Positions 1-6,762 of a DNA stretch of 22,062 nt are shown piece by piece; within the stretch, counting starts at the first letter, position 1; each line of letters starts with the position of its first letter. The stretch is from Saprospiraceae bacterium (GTDB lineage: Bacteria > Bacteroidota > Bacteroidia > Chitinophagales > Saprospiraceae), in the NCBI GenBank assembly GCA_027031145.1, contig JALVEG010000555.1, positions 1-22,062 of the forward strand, read 5' to 3'. The notes under the pieces were generated by a model. It was not told where the DNA came from and did not search any database. It was given only the letters and a program-made list of their open reading frames with translations. The translations under genes and the position numbers were made by a program.

Positions 1-91
1 ATCCTGAGTTTTATTAATATTCCCACTGAAAAATCATTCTGATAACAAAAGTTAAATATCTTATCATTAATAAGCAACTATGTAAAGAAAA

Positions 92-123
92 TTGGATTTT
101 CTTATCATAATATTGTATCTTTG
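92..123 (+). promoter_or_regulatory. Bacteroidota-type promoter
   Basis: TTG at 92-94 and TATCTTTG at 116-123 are separated by 21 nt and fit the -33/-7 consensus of the phylum. The first ATG downstream (133) opens a frame of only 22 codons ending at 201, just inside the first large repeat. The promoter may therefore have belonged to a gene now cut off by that repeat. An 8-bp hairpin (85-92/96-103) overlaps the -33 region, and TGTAAAG/CTTTACA (122-128/142-148) can pair just downstream. Confidence 0.5.
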
Positions 124-170
124 TAAAGAAAAATGGAAAATCTTTACATAATGAAACCAAATGAATTAAA

Positions 171-568
171 TAAAAGCCTGACCACTACTAAAATGGTATG
201 AAATACTACTCTTCCCTACTTTCAGGGTACAAACGGTACCCTGCCGTTCAAAAATAAAGCATAATCTTGTTTGGTGTTCAGCTAAAATAACAGCTTTGGA
301 TATATTAATATCCCCTTATTAATTGCAAAATCATCCAATTCTCTTTATTTTTTATTTCGATCAATGATATTTGTAAAAAAGCCAATAATAGATTATAAAT
401 TATTGCTTATCTTTGAAGATAAATAATATAACTTTTTAATAAGAAGATAAAGCGTTACCCTTACTCTTTAAACCGCAATTGTTCAATTGAAATGTAAGTC
501 TCATTTTCTAAATATTGTGATTGTTTTTTTTGAAAAGGGTATATGATACATAAACTCCTTTGAGTTAC
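171..568 (+). repeat. Large dispersed repeat, copy A (full length)
   Basis: This is one of five related segments in the first 6.5 kb. It aligns closely with 2231-2642, including a perfect 8-bp hairpin (CAGGGTAC, loop AAACG, GTACCCTG, at 223-243). Shared blocks follow near 350 (TTTATTTCGATCAATGATAT), near 405 (a TATCTTTG motif), near 440 (TTTTTAATAAG, GTTACCCTTA) and at the end (CCTTTGAGTT). A 3' variant here carries CAATTG-TT-CAATTG where copy B has another hairpin. It ends about 60 nt before the FRG gene. I do not recognise the family. Confidence 0.85.
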
Positions 569-626
569 TAGTAAGCATAAAAGAATAAAATCACTTGAAT
601 CATTTAATACTACAAAAGAAAATCCT

Positions 627-1328
627 ATGAAAACAATAAAAGTAAAAAGTTTTGAAGACTTAATAGAAAAAATCGGAGAACCTAAAAATAGATTTTATTA
701 CATATATAGAGGACAATCTAATTCTTCTTGGAATTTAGTCCCTAAATTAGGTAGGCCTCCGTTATGGAAATATTTTTCAAAGCCTAAAAATGAAAAAAAT
801 ATATTTGAAAGTTGGAAAAGGTATGGAATTCAATATTTTAAAAATAAACCTGAAGATGATTGGGATTGGTTAGCATTAGCACAACATCATGGTCTTGCTA
901 CAAGATTATTGGATTGGTCAAAAAATCCGTTAACAGCACTATTTTTTGCTACTTATGAAAATAGAAAAACAGAAGCGGCATTATTTTCATATAGGCCCCA
1001 AAAGATAGAAAATCCAGATACAAAAGACCCCTTTAATATTAAAAAAGTTCTCTCTTTTTTTCCGAAAGGAAATAGTGGTAGAATAGTTAATCAAAGAGGT
1101 TTATTTACAATATCACCAAACCCAAATGTTCCATTAGAAGAAACAGACCAAGGAGAAAGAATGACAAAATATCTAATTGACAAAAAATGTATTTTAGATA
1201 TTAAACAAAAATTAGATTTCTTTGGAATAAATGAATTTGCCATATTTCCTGACCTTGATGGATTATCTAAATACCTTAATAGTTATGTAAATGATATACT
1301 TTTCGAGCAAAATAAAACCCTGTATTAA
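627..1328 (+). CDS. FRG-domain protein
   Basis: The 233-residue protein carries an FRG domain over most of its length. The name-giving YRGQ motif is near residue 27, followed by the family's conserved stretch LAQHHGLATRLLDWSKNP and an L-T-A-L-F-F-A helix (about residues 83-108). FRG domains occur alone or fused to other domains in accessory and phage-defence loci; their biochemical activity is not settled, so no reaction is assigned. The ATG at 627 is the first in frame and no Shine-Dalgarno is evident. There is no obvious partner gene: upstream is repeat copy A, and downstream are a coding-like fragment and then an independently promoted MntA/HepT pair. Codon use is very AT-rich, like the rest of the island. 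The domain call is firm; a role as toxin or defence factor is inferred from context. Confidence 0.85.
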   Translation: MKTIKVKSFEDLIEKIGEPKNRFYYIYRGQSNSSWNLVPKLGRPPLWKYFSKPKNEKNIFESWKRYGIQYFKNKPEDDWDWLALAQHHGLATRLLDWSKNPLTALFFATYENRKTEAALFSYRPQKIENPDTKDPFNIKKVLSFFPKGNSGRIVNQRGLFTISPNPNVPLEETDQGERMTKYLIDKKCILDIKQKLDFFGINEFAIFPDLDGLSKYLNSYVNDILFEQNKTLY

Positions 1329-1335
1329 TCTTAAG

Positions 1336-1467
1336 TCTGCTAGTAACACCGCGGCTATGACGATAAGTATGGCTAATGCCACAACGCTGAATAGCCTATG
1401 TATCGAAGTCCAAATAAAATCTACATATGATGTTAAGGAAGTGAATTTAGATTTCTATGAAGGATAA
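1336..1467 (+). pseudogene. Unidentified coding-like fragment
   Basis: Directly after the FRG gene, in a different frame, lies an open stretch of 43 codons ending in TAA at 1465-1467, with a closing peptide like STYDVKEVNLDFYEG. Local GC is higher than in its neighbours around 1350-1395. The frame runs back into the FRG gene without a clear start, so it may be the 3' tail of a lost gene. I do not recognise the family, and chance openness cannot be excluded. Confidence 0.25.
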
Positions 1468-1480
1468 TAAAAAGTCTTTA

Positions 1481-1512
1481 TTTGAATTATTTTTTAAATT
1501 GTTGTATCTTTG
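1481..1512 (+). promoter_or_regulatory. Promoter of the mntA-hepT pair
   Basis: TTTG at 1481-1484, a 20-nt spacer and TATCTTTG at 1505-1512 match the Bacteroidota consensus well. The ATG of the nucleotidyltransferase gene lies only 4 nt past the -7 element. If transcription starts about 7 nt downstream as usual, the transcript would be leaderless or would start within the first codons. Confidence 0.7.
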
Positions 1513-1516
1513 AAAT

Positions 1517-1837
1517 ATGAAATTACCAATTGAAATAGAAAATAAAATTGAAGAACTAATTGCACTTTGTAATAAATACAAGGTTAAAAGAATTTTTGTA
1601 TTTGGGTCAATTGCCAAAGGTAATTTCAATCCTCAAACCAGTGATGTTGATTTAATCGTTGAACTTGATGATTTGCCCCCAATTGAGAAGGGCGAATTAA
1701 TAATGAAATTATGGTCTGAATTAGAAAAGTTATTCGCAAGAAAAGTTGACTTATTAACTAACTTGAATATCAAAAATCCATATTTAAAAAATGATATTGA
1801 TAACTCAAAATTTCTATTATATGACAGAGCGAATTAA
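1517..1837 (+). CDS. mntA: MntA-like nucleotidyltransferase antitoxin
   Basis: This 106-residue minimal nucleotidyltransferase has the pol-beta-fold signature: the GS-x10-D-x-D pattern is read as VFGSIAKGNFNPQTSDVDLI (about residues 28-47), with the two metal-binding aspartates of the DVD. In characterised HepT/MntA systems such proteins are antitoxins that AMPylate a tyrosine of the HepT RNase. The size fits the family and the core is intact. The ATG lies just after a strong promoter, so translation may be leaderless. The end of the gene overlaps the start of the HepT-like gene by 17 nt, as expected for a translationally coupled pair. The domain and pairing are seen directly; the AMPylation mechanism is assigned by family. 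Confidence 0.9.
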   Translation: MKLPIEIENKIEELIALCNKYKVKRIFVFGSIAKGNFNPQTSDVDLIVELDDLPPIEKGELIMKLWSELEKLFARKVDLLTNLNIKNPYLKNDIDNSKFLLYDRAN

Positions 1838-2168
1838 GAAATTTTTATTTGATATCTTATTTTCTATAGAAGCTATTGAAGAGTTTCTAAAAGGTTATGA
1901 CTTTGTTAAATATCAAAATGATTTAAAAACTAAGAGTGCAGTAGAAAGACAACTTGGAATTATCGGTGAAGCTGTAAATCAGATTTCAAAGGAAGAGAAT
2001 GATTTAAAACTTAAAAATTCAAGAGAAATTGTAAATTTTAGAAATAGGATAATTCACAGTTACGATAGCGTAGATGATAATATTGTTTGGGCTATTAAAA
2101 CAAATCATTTACCAATATTAAAAAGTGAAATCGAGAAACTATTAGATATAAATACTGCACACAATTGA
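1821..2168 (+). CDS. hepT: HepT-like RNase toxin (DUF86)
   Basis: From the ATG at 1821 the product is 115 residues, an all-helical HEPN protein. The HEPN RNase motif R-x4-H-x-Y is intact as RNRIIHSY (R74, H79, Y81). Y81 is the type of tyrosine that MntA modifies in characterised pairs. An upstream in-frame ATG at 1791 would add ten residues lying entirely within mntA; the 1821 start gives the usual family N-terminus and a 17-nt overlap, so I prefer it. With MntA this forms a complete two-gene toxin-antitoxin module in antitoxin-toxin order. The stop is followed within a few bases by repeat copy B. Nothing suggests inactivation. Confidence 0.9.
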   Translation: MTERIKKFLFDILFSIEAIEEFLKGYDFVKYQNDLKTKSAVERQLGIIGEAVNQISKEENDLKLKNSREIVNFRNRIIHSYDSVDDNIVWAIKTNHLPILKSEIEKLLDINTAHN

Positions 2169-2170
2169 AA

Positions 2171-2642
2171 TGACAGCACCAACTAAAATACCCATATTAT
2201 ACCTCTCTCATCTATCAGCCGTAATAAAATAAAGCCCGACCACTTTAAAGTAGTGTGGAATAATACTCTTCCCTACTTTCAGGGTACAAACGGTACCCTG
2301 CCGTTCAAAAATAAAGCATAATCTTGTTTGGTATTTAGCTAAACTAACAGCCTTGGTTTGATTAATATCCCCTTCTTAATTGCGAAATGCTTCTCTTTCC
2401 TTTATTTTTTATTTCGATCAATGATATTTGTAAAAAAATCAAAAATAAATCATAGATTATTTCTTACCTTTGAAGCTGAATAATACAACTTTTTAATAAG
2501 GAAATAAAAGTGTTACCCTTATTCTTTAAACCGGAATAGTCCCCCGTAGATTTATATTACGGGGAAATGTATTTCTCATTTTCTAAATATTGTGATTATT
2601 CTTTATAGTGAAGGGGAAATGAGACATACATTCCTTTGAGTT
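2171..2642 (+). repeat. Large dispersed repeat, copy B (full length, 5' extended)
   Basis: This copy fills the space between hepT and the Fic gene. Its first ~60 nt match copy C (3785-3850) but not copy A. It has the 8-bp hairpin at 2280-2300, a CCCCGTA/TACGGGG hairpin near 2532-2557, and a longer imperfect stem pairing AATGTATTTCTCATTT (from about 2565) with AAATGAGACATACATT (about 2616-2631), with one mismatch. It ends with CCTTTGAGTT at 2633-2642. Confidence 0.85.
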
Positions 2643-2724
2643 GTAGCTCATTTAAGAAAAAAAACAGCTCAAAAACTTTAAATATTGAGCCGTATTGACT
2701 ATGTTTGTGAGCTGAATCGATAAT

Positions 2725-3759
2725 ATGAAAATAGAAAACCTAATATTAGAATTTTTAAAACAAAATTCCGGGACTTCTTCTGAAGAAATTCGACAAGGAA
2801 TACCGGAGAAAAAAAGTATTGCCACAATAAAAAGAGTTTTATCCAAACTTGTGGCAAAAAAGTCTATATTGACTACAGGGAAAGGAAAAGCAACAAGATA
2901 TAAACTATCCCCATATTATAATCTGTTTCGTGAAATAGACCTTCACGACTATTACAAAAAAGAGATAGACGAAAGAATAATAATTGAGAGTTTCAATTTT
3001 TCACTATTAACGGATATTTTTCCGGCAACAAAATTATTCACAGAAGAAGAATTAACACAATTATCCGGTTTACAAAAAGAATTTGAAATAAACATATCCG
3101 AATTAAGCAAATTTGAAATAAAAAAAGAATTTGAACGACTTGCTATTGATTTAAGCTGGAAATCTTCACAAATAGAAGGAAACACCTATTCGCTACTGGA
3201 AACAGAACGGCTTTTAAAAGAAAAGGAGACTGCGGCAGGAAAATCAAAAGAAGATGCCGTAATGTTGCTTAATCATAAGAAAGCTATTGATTTTATATTT
3301 GAAAATCCTAATTATTTATTTCCTCTGTCTGTATCTAAAATTGAAGATATTCATAGTATCTTAACAAAAGAACTTGCTGTTGATAGAAACATAAGAAAAA
3401 GAAGAGTTGGTATTTCAGGCACTAACTATCGACCAATAGACAATGAATTTCAAATAAAAGAAGCATTATCCTTAACTTGTGATTTAATAAATAAGAAAGA
3501 AATTGTTTTTGAGCAAGCATTTCTTGCACTTATTCTTATCTCATACATTCAACCGTTTGTTGATGGTAATAAAAGAACAGCAAGAATTGTAAGTAATGCA
3601 ATATTGATAAACCATAAATATTGTCCTATCTCATTTAGAACAGTCGATAGTGTTGATTACAAGAAAGCTATGTTATTGTTCTATGAACAGAATAATATCA
3701 CAATTTTTAAAAGAATATTTATTGAACAATATGAATTTGCAGTGAAAACATATTTTTAG
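2725..3759 (+). CDS. Fic-family protein with Gln replacing the catalytic His
   Basis: The 344-residue protein has an N-terminal winged-helix region (about 1-65), a Fic_N-like segment and a Fic core. Fic enzymes usually transfer AMP to target hydroxyls using the motif HxFx(D/E)GNxRxxR. Here the motif reads IQPFVDGNKRTAR (275-287): every key residue is present except the catalytic His, which is Gln (CAA at 3550-3552). An inhibitory helix motif (S/T)xxxE(G/N) is intact N-terminal to the core as SSQIEGN (147-153), placing it in the class II type. Codon use and frame are undisturbed, so this is a substitution and not decay. It may be an inactive, regulatory or altered-chemistry Fic protein. A TATGTTTG (2700-2707) upstream could be its -7 element. 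It stands alone between repeat copies B and C. Confidence 0.88.
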   Translation: MKIENLILEFLKQNSGTSSEEIRQGIPEKKSIATIKRVLSKLVAKKSILTTGKGKATRYKLSPYYNLFREIDLHDYYKKEIDERIIIESFNFSLLTDIFPATKLFTEEELTQLSGLQKEFEINISELSKFEIKKEFERLAIDLSWKSSQIEGNTYSLLETERLLKEKETAAGKSKEDAVMLLNHKKAIDFIFENPNYLFPLSVSKIEDIHSILTKELAVDRNIRKRRVGISGTNYRPIDNEFQIKEALSLTCDLINKKEIVFEQAFLALILISYIQPFVDGNKRTARIVSNAILINHKYCPISFRTVDSVDYKKAMLLFYEQNNITIFKRIFIEQYEFAVKTYF

Positions 3760-3784
3760 AATAAAGAAAACGAGCTACAATCGA

Positions 3785-4055
3785 GATGAAGACTCCAACT
3801 AGAACAACCACAGTGCACCTCTCAAATTTATCTGCCATAATGAAATGAAGACATGACCACCGGACACAGAGCACTATGGCGATTCGACAATTAAACGTAA
3901 TTTTGTTTGATATTCAGCTAAACTAACAGCCTTAGATTGATTAATATCTCCTTCTCAATTGCAAAATTCTCCTCTTTCATTTATTCTTTATTTCGATCAA
4001 TGATATTTGCAGAAAAATCAATAAAAGATCATAAATTATTGCTTATCTTTGAAGC
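3785..4055 (+). repeat. Large dispersed repeat, copy C (left half only)
   Basis: The segment after the Fic gene matches the left part of copy B, from the CTCCAACTA/CACCAACTA block through TTTATTTCGATCAATGATATTTG and TTATCTTTGAAGCTGA. The GGGTAC hairpin is lost. Homology ends at about 4055; the matching right half appears about 1 kb later as copy D, on the far side of the zinc-ribbon gene. An open frame through 3937-4182 is mostly repeat sequence and is not called. Between the repeat and the next gene (4056-4269) I see nothing definite. Confidence 0.75.
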
Positions 4056-4269
4056 TGATTTTTATAGCTCTTTACTAAGATATAAAGAAACTTTATTTTA
4101 CACTCATATAACCACAAAAGAAATTAGAAAAATCAAAAGTCCTCCGGATAATTTGAATTTACTACAGATTTTTGAAAAATAGGGAATAAATATATAAATT
4201 TGTTGCGAATATAAGGAATTATCTCTGATAAGAAATAATAACAAACTATTATTAGATAAAATTAAGACT

Positions 4270-5028
4270 ATGATATTTTTTTTCGGAACAAGAGCAAGCA
4301 ATATAGGGAATTTCAACATTCCAAATAGTAAATGTGATTATTGCAAACAAGAAAGTACACAAAGAATTTCAGTATTTGGAAAATATGCCCATATATTTTG
4401 GATTCCAATTTTCCCTATTGGTAAGAAAGCAGTAGCTGAATGTACGCATTGCAAGCGAACTATTGCTCAAAATGAGTTTTCGCCTGAACTTAAAAGCCTC
4501 TATAAAAATTATAAAGGAAAAACGAAAAGACCATTTTGGCATTGGCTCGGTCTGATAATATTTGGGTTATTAATTGCATTTATTACACTAATAGGAATAA
4601 CATCTGAAAAAGATCCAAGAAGCGACCTGTTATCCGCAGATGAAAAGCTAATGATATCAAATCCGACTATGGAAAGTGATTCGATATCATATAAAATCAA
4701 AAAGGTATTTGACATTTTTACAACCGAAGAAATTAAACCGTCAGAGTTTAAATACTTAACTAAAATATCCGGAGATAAAGCGCTGATTCTAGTTCAAATT
4801 CCTAAACTCAGGAAAGTAGAAAAAAAAGCAAGAGCAGAAGCCTTGGAAATGGTAGAAATGGTTACAGACAATCAACAAATCCTGAAAGGCAAGGATTTAT
4901 ACATTGGAATTAAAGGTCTTTTTAGTATGATGTTAATCAAAACACCTACTTATGAAAAGAACAGTAAATTTGCTCTTACAAGTGAATTATATGAATTCTA
5001 TGGACCTAAACCGGAAAGCAAAAAGTAA
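4270..5028 (+). CDS. Zinc-ribbon, single-pass membrane protein of unknown function
   Basis: This 252-residue protein starts with a zinc-ribbon: CDYC (about 23-26) and CTHC (about 58-61) provide four Cys ligands separated by an aromatic stretch, the zinc_ribbon_15-like layout. A single hydrophobic segment (about 93-112, WLGLIIFGLLIAFITLIGI) follows a basic stretch, placing the ribbon in the cytoplasm by the positive-inside rule. The ~140-residue C-terminal part is probably extracytoplasmic and I recognise no domain in it. The gene sits alone between the left-half (C) and right-half (D) repeats, as if it had been inserted into one repeat. Neighbouring modules suggest an accessory or conflict role, but this is inference only. 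Confidence 0.75.
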   Translation: MIFFFGTRASNIGNFNIPNSKCDYCKQESTQRISVFGKYAHIFWIPIFPIGKKAVAECTHCKRTIAQNEFSPELKSLYKNYKGKTKRPFWHWLGLIIFGLLIAFITLIGITSEKDPRSDLLSADEKLMISNPTMESDSISYKIKKVFDIFTTEEIKPSEFKYLTKISGDKALILVQIPKLRKVEKKARAEALEMVEMVTDNQQILKGKDLYIGIKGLFSMMLIKTPTYEKNSKFALTSELYEFYGPKPESKK

Positions 5029-5089
5029 TCCGAGATAACTTCAGATGATATGGAAGCTACCCTATGGGGTGACCTCCACAAAGTCATTA

Positions 5090-5222
5090 CTGATATCTTT
5101 GATGCTGAATAGTGTCTGCATTAAATAAAATAATACTTTAATAAGGAAATAAAAGCGTTACCCTTACACTTTAGACCGGAATAGTCCCCCGTAGATTTAT
5201 CGCATGGGAAAATGTCTATATT
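5090..5222 (+). repeat. Large dispersed repeat, copy D (right half)
   Basis: It begins with ATATCTTTGATGCTGAATA, resembling the junction between left and right halves in copy B. It then matches the right half (ATAAGGAAATAAAAGCG, GTTACCCTTA, the CCCCCGTAGATTTAT arm). The pairing arm of the CCCCGTA hairpin is degraded here, and the 3' third is missing. It lies between the zinc-ribbon gene and the convergent RES toxin gene. Confidence 0.75.
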
Positions 5223-5236
5223 TAAAAAGTAGATTA

Positions 5237-5704
5237 TTATCGTATATCTTTTTTCAGTCTTTCATCAATTGGTATTTCGATAAACTCTATTACTTCAACT
5301 TTTCCAAAATCTTTAAATAAAGGATTAAGGATAATATTTGATTCAAGACCAACAATAGTAGATGGCACTCTTAAAGCAAATCTATTTCGGTCTTTTGCTA
5401 AATCAGTAAAAACCTTTGTTGTTTTGGAAGAATATGGATATTGATTCCATCTTTCGGGAAGTTCTTTTAATTCTTCTATTAAAAACTCATCTGGAAATTG
5501 AATTTTTGCAATCAAAATTTCTTTAGGTAAATATGCAATGTTTTCGGAATGAACATAATATTCTAATAACGCTAATGAAATATTTTCGGAACAATAAACA
5601 GCTCTTGTACCAACTGAATTCCATCTTCCACCAACTTTTTCAGCACCAATTCCAGATAATGTTTTGTCTTTATATTTTAGATTAGTTACTCTGTAGACAA
5701 TCAT
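5237..5704 (-). CDS. RES-domain toxin
   Basis: The 155-residue protein shows the RES-domain hallmarks: YRVT at the N-terminus, GGRWNSVGTRAVYCSE (about 26-41) and LALLEYYVH (about 44-52), containing the conserved Arg, Ser and Glu of the family. Characterised RES toxins are NAD-degrading enzymes related to ADP-ribosyltransferases, so growth inhibition by NAD+ depletion is likely. The length is typical. The ATG overlaps the stop codon of the upstream antitoxin by one base (TAATG), indicating translational coupling in the standard antitoxin-toxin order. It is the only island module on the minus strand. Confidence 0.92.
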   Translation of the reverse strand: MIVYRVTNLKYKDKTLSGIGAEKVGGRWNSVGTRAVYCSENISLALLEYYVHSENIAYLPKEILIAKIQFPDEFLIEELKELPERWNQYPYSSKTTKVFTDLAKDRNRFALRVPSTIVGLESNIILNPLFKDFGKVEVIEFIEIPIDERLKKDIR

Positions 5705-6207
5705 TAGCTGTAAACGTTATATTGAATTCTAATGATTTCGTTTTCTACTATTTCAAAACCAAAACTACTATCAAGTAGCTCAAATGGAATTTTATTGCCG
5801 AGAGTTTTGGATGGTGTCATTAACCATCTCTTAAAATCTTCTTTGGAATCAAAGACCTCATAACCTAATCCAAACAATCCGGCTAATTCATAAATACGTT
5901 CAGACGTCTCTTTCCCATAAATAGTTTTCTTTTGCATACTACTTATAGACACAGGAAGAATATGTTCGAATTCTTTCTCAGAAGAATCTGTGTATTGAAT
6001 TAATTGTTTCCAATCTGACTTTTTAACACCTTCTCTAATACGACCTATTAATTCTAATTTGAATCCGGGAGCATCTTTAGAGTGTGCAACAACCCAAGAT
6101 GGTGAAAACTTTCTATGTCTTACAGGAGTTGCTCTCTTTCTGGCACCTCTTAATTTTACTGAACCATGCTTTTTATTTGAATTCTCTATTCTTGTTTTAA
6201 CTTTCAT
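5704..6207 (-). CDS. Xre/MbcA/ParS-type antitoxin of the RES toxin
   Basis: The C-terminal ~55 residues form the toxin-binding domain (DUF2384/MbcA-ParS-Xre): a W followed by P-S-K-T-LGNKIPFELLDS and a terminal RIQYNVY, the usual ending of these antitoxins. The middle part is helical and probably contributes the helix-turn-helix; the N-terminus is basic (KLRGARKRATPVRHRK). I place the start at the ATG at 6207 (167 residues). The longer reading begins with a TTG that lies inside the likely -7 element (6235-6242) and would not be transcribed. The gene precedes and is coupled to the RES toxin; by family, it neutralises the toxin and may autoregulate the operon. Confidence 0.88.
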   Translation of the reverse strand: MKVKTRIENSNKKHGSVKLRGARKRATPVRHRKFSPSWVVAHSKDAPGFKLELIGRIREGVKKSDWKQLIQYTDSSEKEFEHILPVSISSMQKKTIYGKETSERIYELAGLFGLGYEVFDSKEDFKRWLMTPSKTLGNKIPFELLDSSFGFEIVENEIIRIQYNVYS

Positions 6208-6234
6208 TATTGTATTTTTACACCTTATCAACTG

Positions 6235-6242
6235 CAAATATA
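6235..6242 (-). promoter_or_regulatory. -7 element for the Xre/RES operon
   Basis: Read on the minus strand, TATATTTG matches TAnnTTTG. It lies 27 nt upstream of the antitoxin ATG. No good TTG is present at the -33 distance, so the call rests on the -7 alone. Confidence 0.45.
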
Positions 6243-6278
6243 CAATATTATTTGGAATTATTATAGACTTTAACTAAA

Positions 6279-6432
6279 AAACTGAATAATACTACTTTTT
6301 AATAAGGAAATAAAAGCGTTACCCTTACTCTTTAAACCGCAATTGTTCAATTGAAATGTAAGTCTCATTTTCTAAATATTGTAAATGTTTTTTTTAGTTA
6401 AGGGTAAACGAGACATAATATTCCTTTGAGTT
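6279..6432 (+). repeat. Large dispersed repeat, copy E (right half)
   Basis: It begins with AACTGAATAATACTACTTTTTAA and matches the right half of copy A almost exactly, including the CAATTG-TT-CAATTG variant and AAGTCTCATTTTCTAAATATTG. GTCTC near 6362 can pair with GAGAC near 6410. It ends at CCTTTGAGTTGG. It separates the Xre promoter from the RhuM-like fragment. Confidence 0.8.
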
Positions 6433-6509
6433 GGTATTCATCCCAAGAAAAATTACCGTTAATAAAATAAATTTGGATAAAAAATATTATCTTTAAAAGA
6501 AAAAGCTGA

Positions 6510-6746
6510 ATGACGAAAGAATCTGAAATCATATTTTACCAAGGAGAAGATGGGAACATTATACTTGTAGTTCTCATTAATGATGAAACTTTTTGGATGA
6601 CTCAAAAGAAGATTGCTGAGCTACTTGGAGTGCAAAGACCAGCAATAACAAAACATTTGAAAAATAATTTTGGAAGTGGAGAATTAGAGGAAAATTCAGA
6701 AATCAGATGTTTCAATTGCCAAGAATTAGTTATTGTTAAATTTTAA
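6510..6746 (+). pseudogene. Truncated RhuM-like (virulence protein) gene
   Basis: The 78 residues correspond to the N-terminal domain of RhuM-family proteins: a YQGEDG segment, then WMTQKKIAELLGVQRPAITK and a KNNFGSGELEENS helix (about 9-60). Family members are usually over 300 residues, with further domains after this one. Here the frame closes with an unrelated CFNCQELVIVKF tail and the rest of the gene is not found downstream. It is therefore probably a broken or recombined remnant, although a short helix-turn-helix-like protein could still be expressed. It lies just after repeat copy E. Confidence 0.7.
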
Positions 6747-6762
6747 AATTAAATAAAATCAA

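Noticed and set aside
3937..4182. 81-codon plus-strand ORF after the Fic gene
   Set aside because: Most of it lies in repeat copy C and equivalent frames in copies A and B begin without a start codon; the tail is not conserved. It is treated as repeat sequence.
6208..6237. Longer antitoxin start (TTG at 6237)
   Set aside because: The TTG is part of the likely -7 element TATATTTG and so would lie upstream of the transcript start; the ATG at 6207 gives a better N-terminus.
171..6432. Classical integron attC sites in the large repeats
   Set aside because: The repeats are far longer than typical attC sites, I found no matching RYYYAAC/GTTRRRY pair at their ends, and no integron integrase is in the window.
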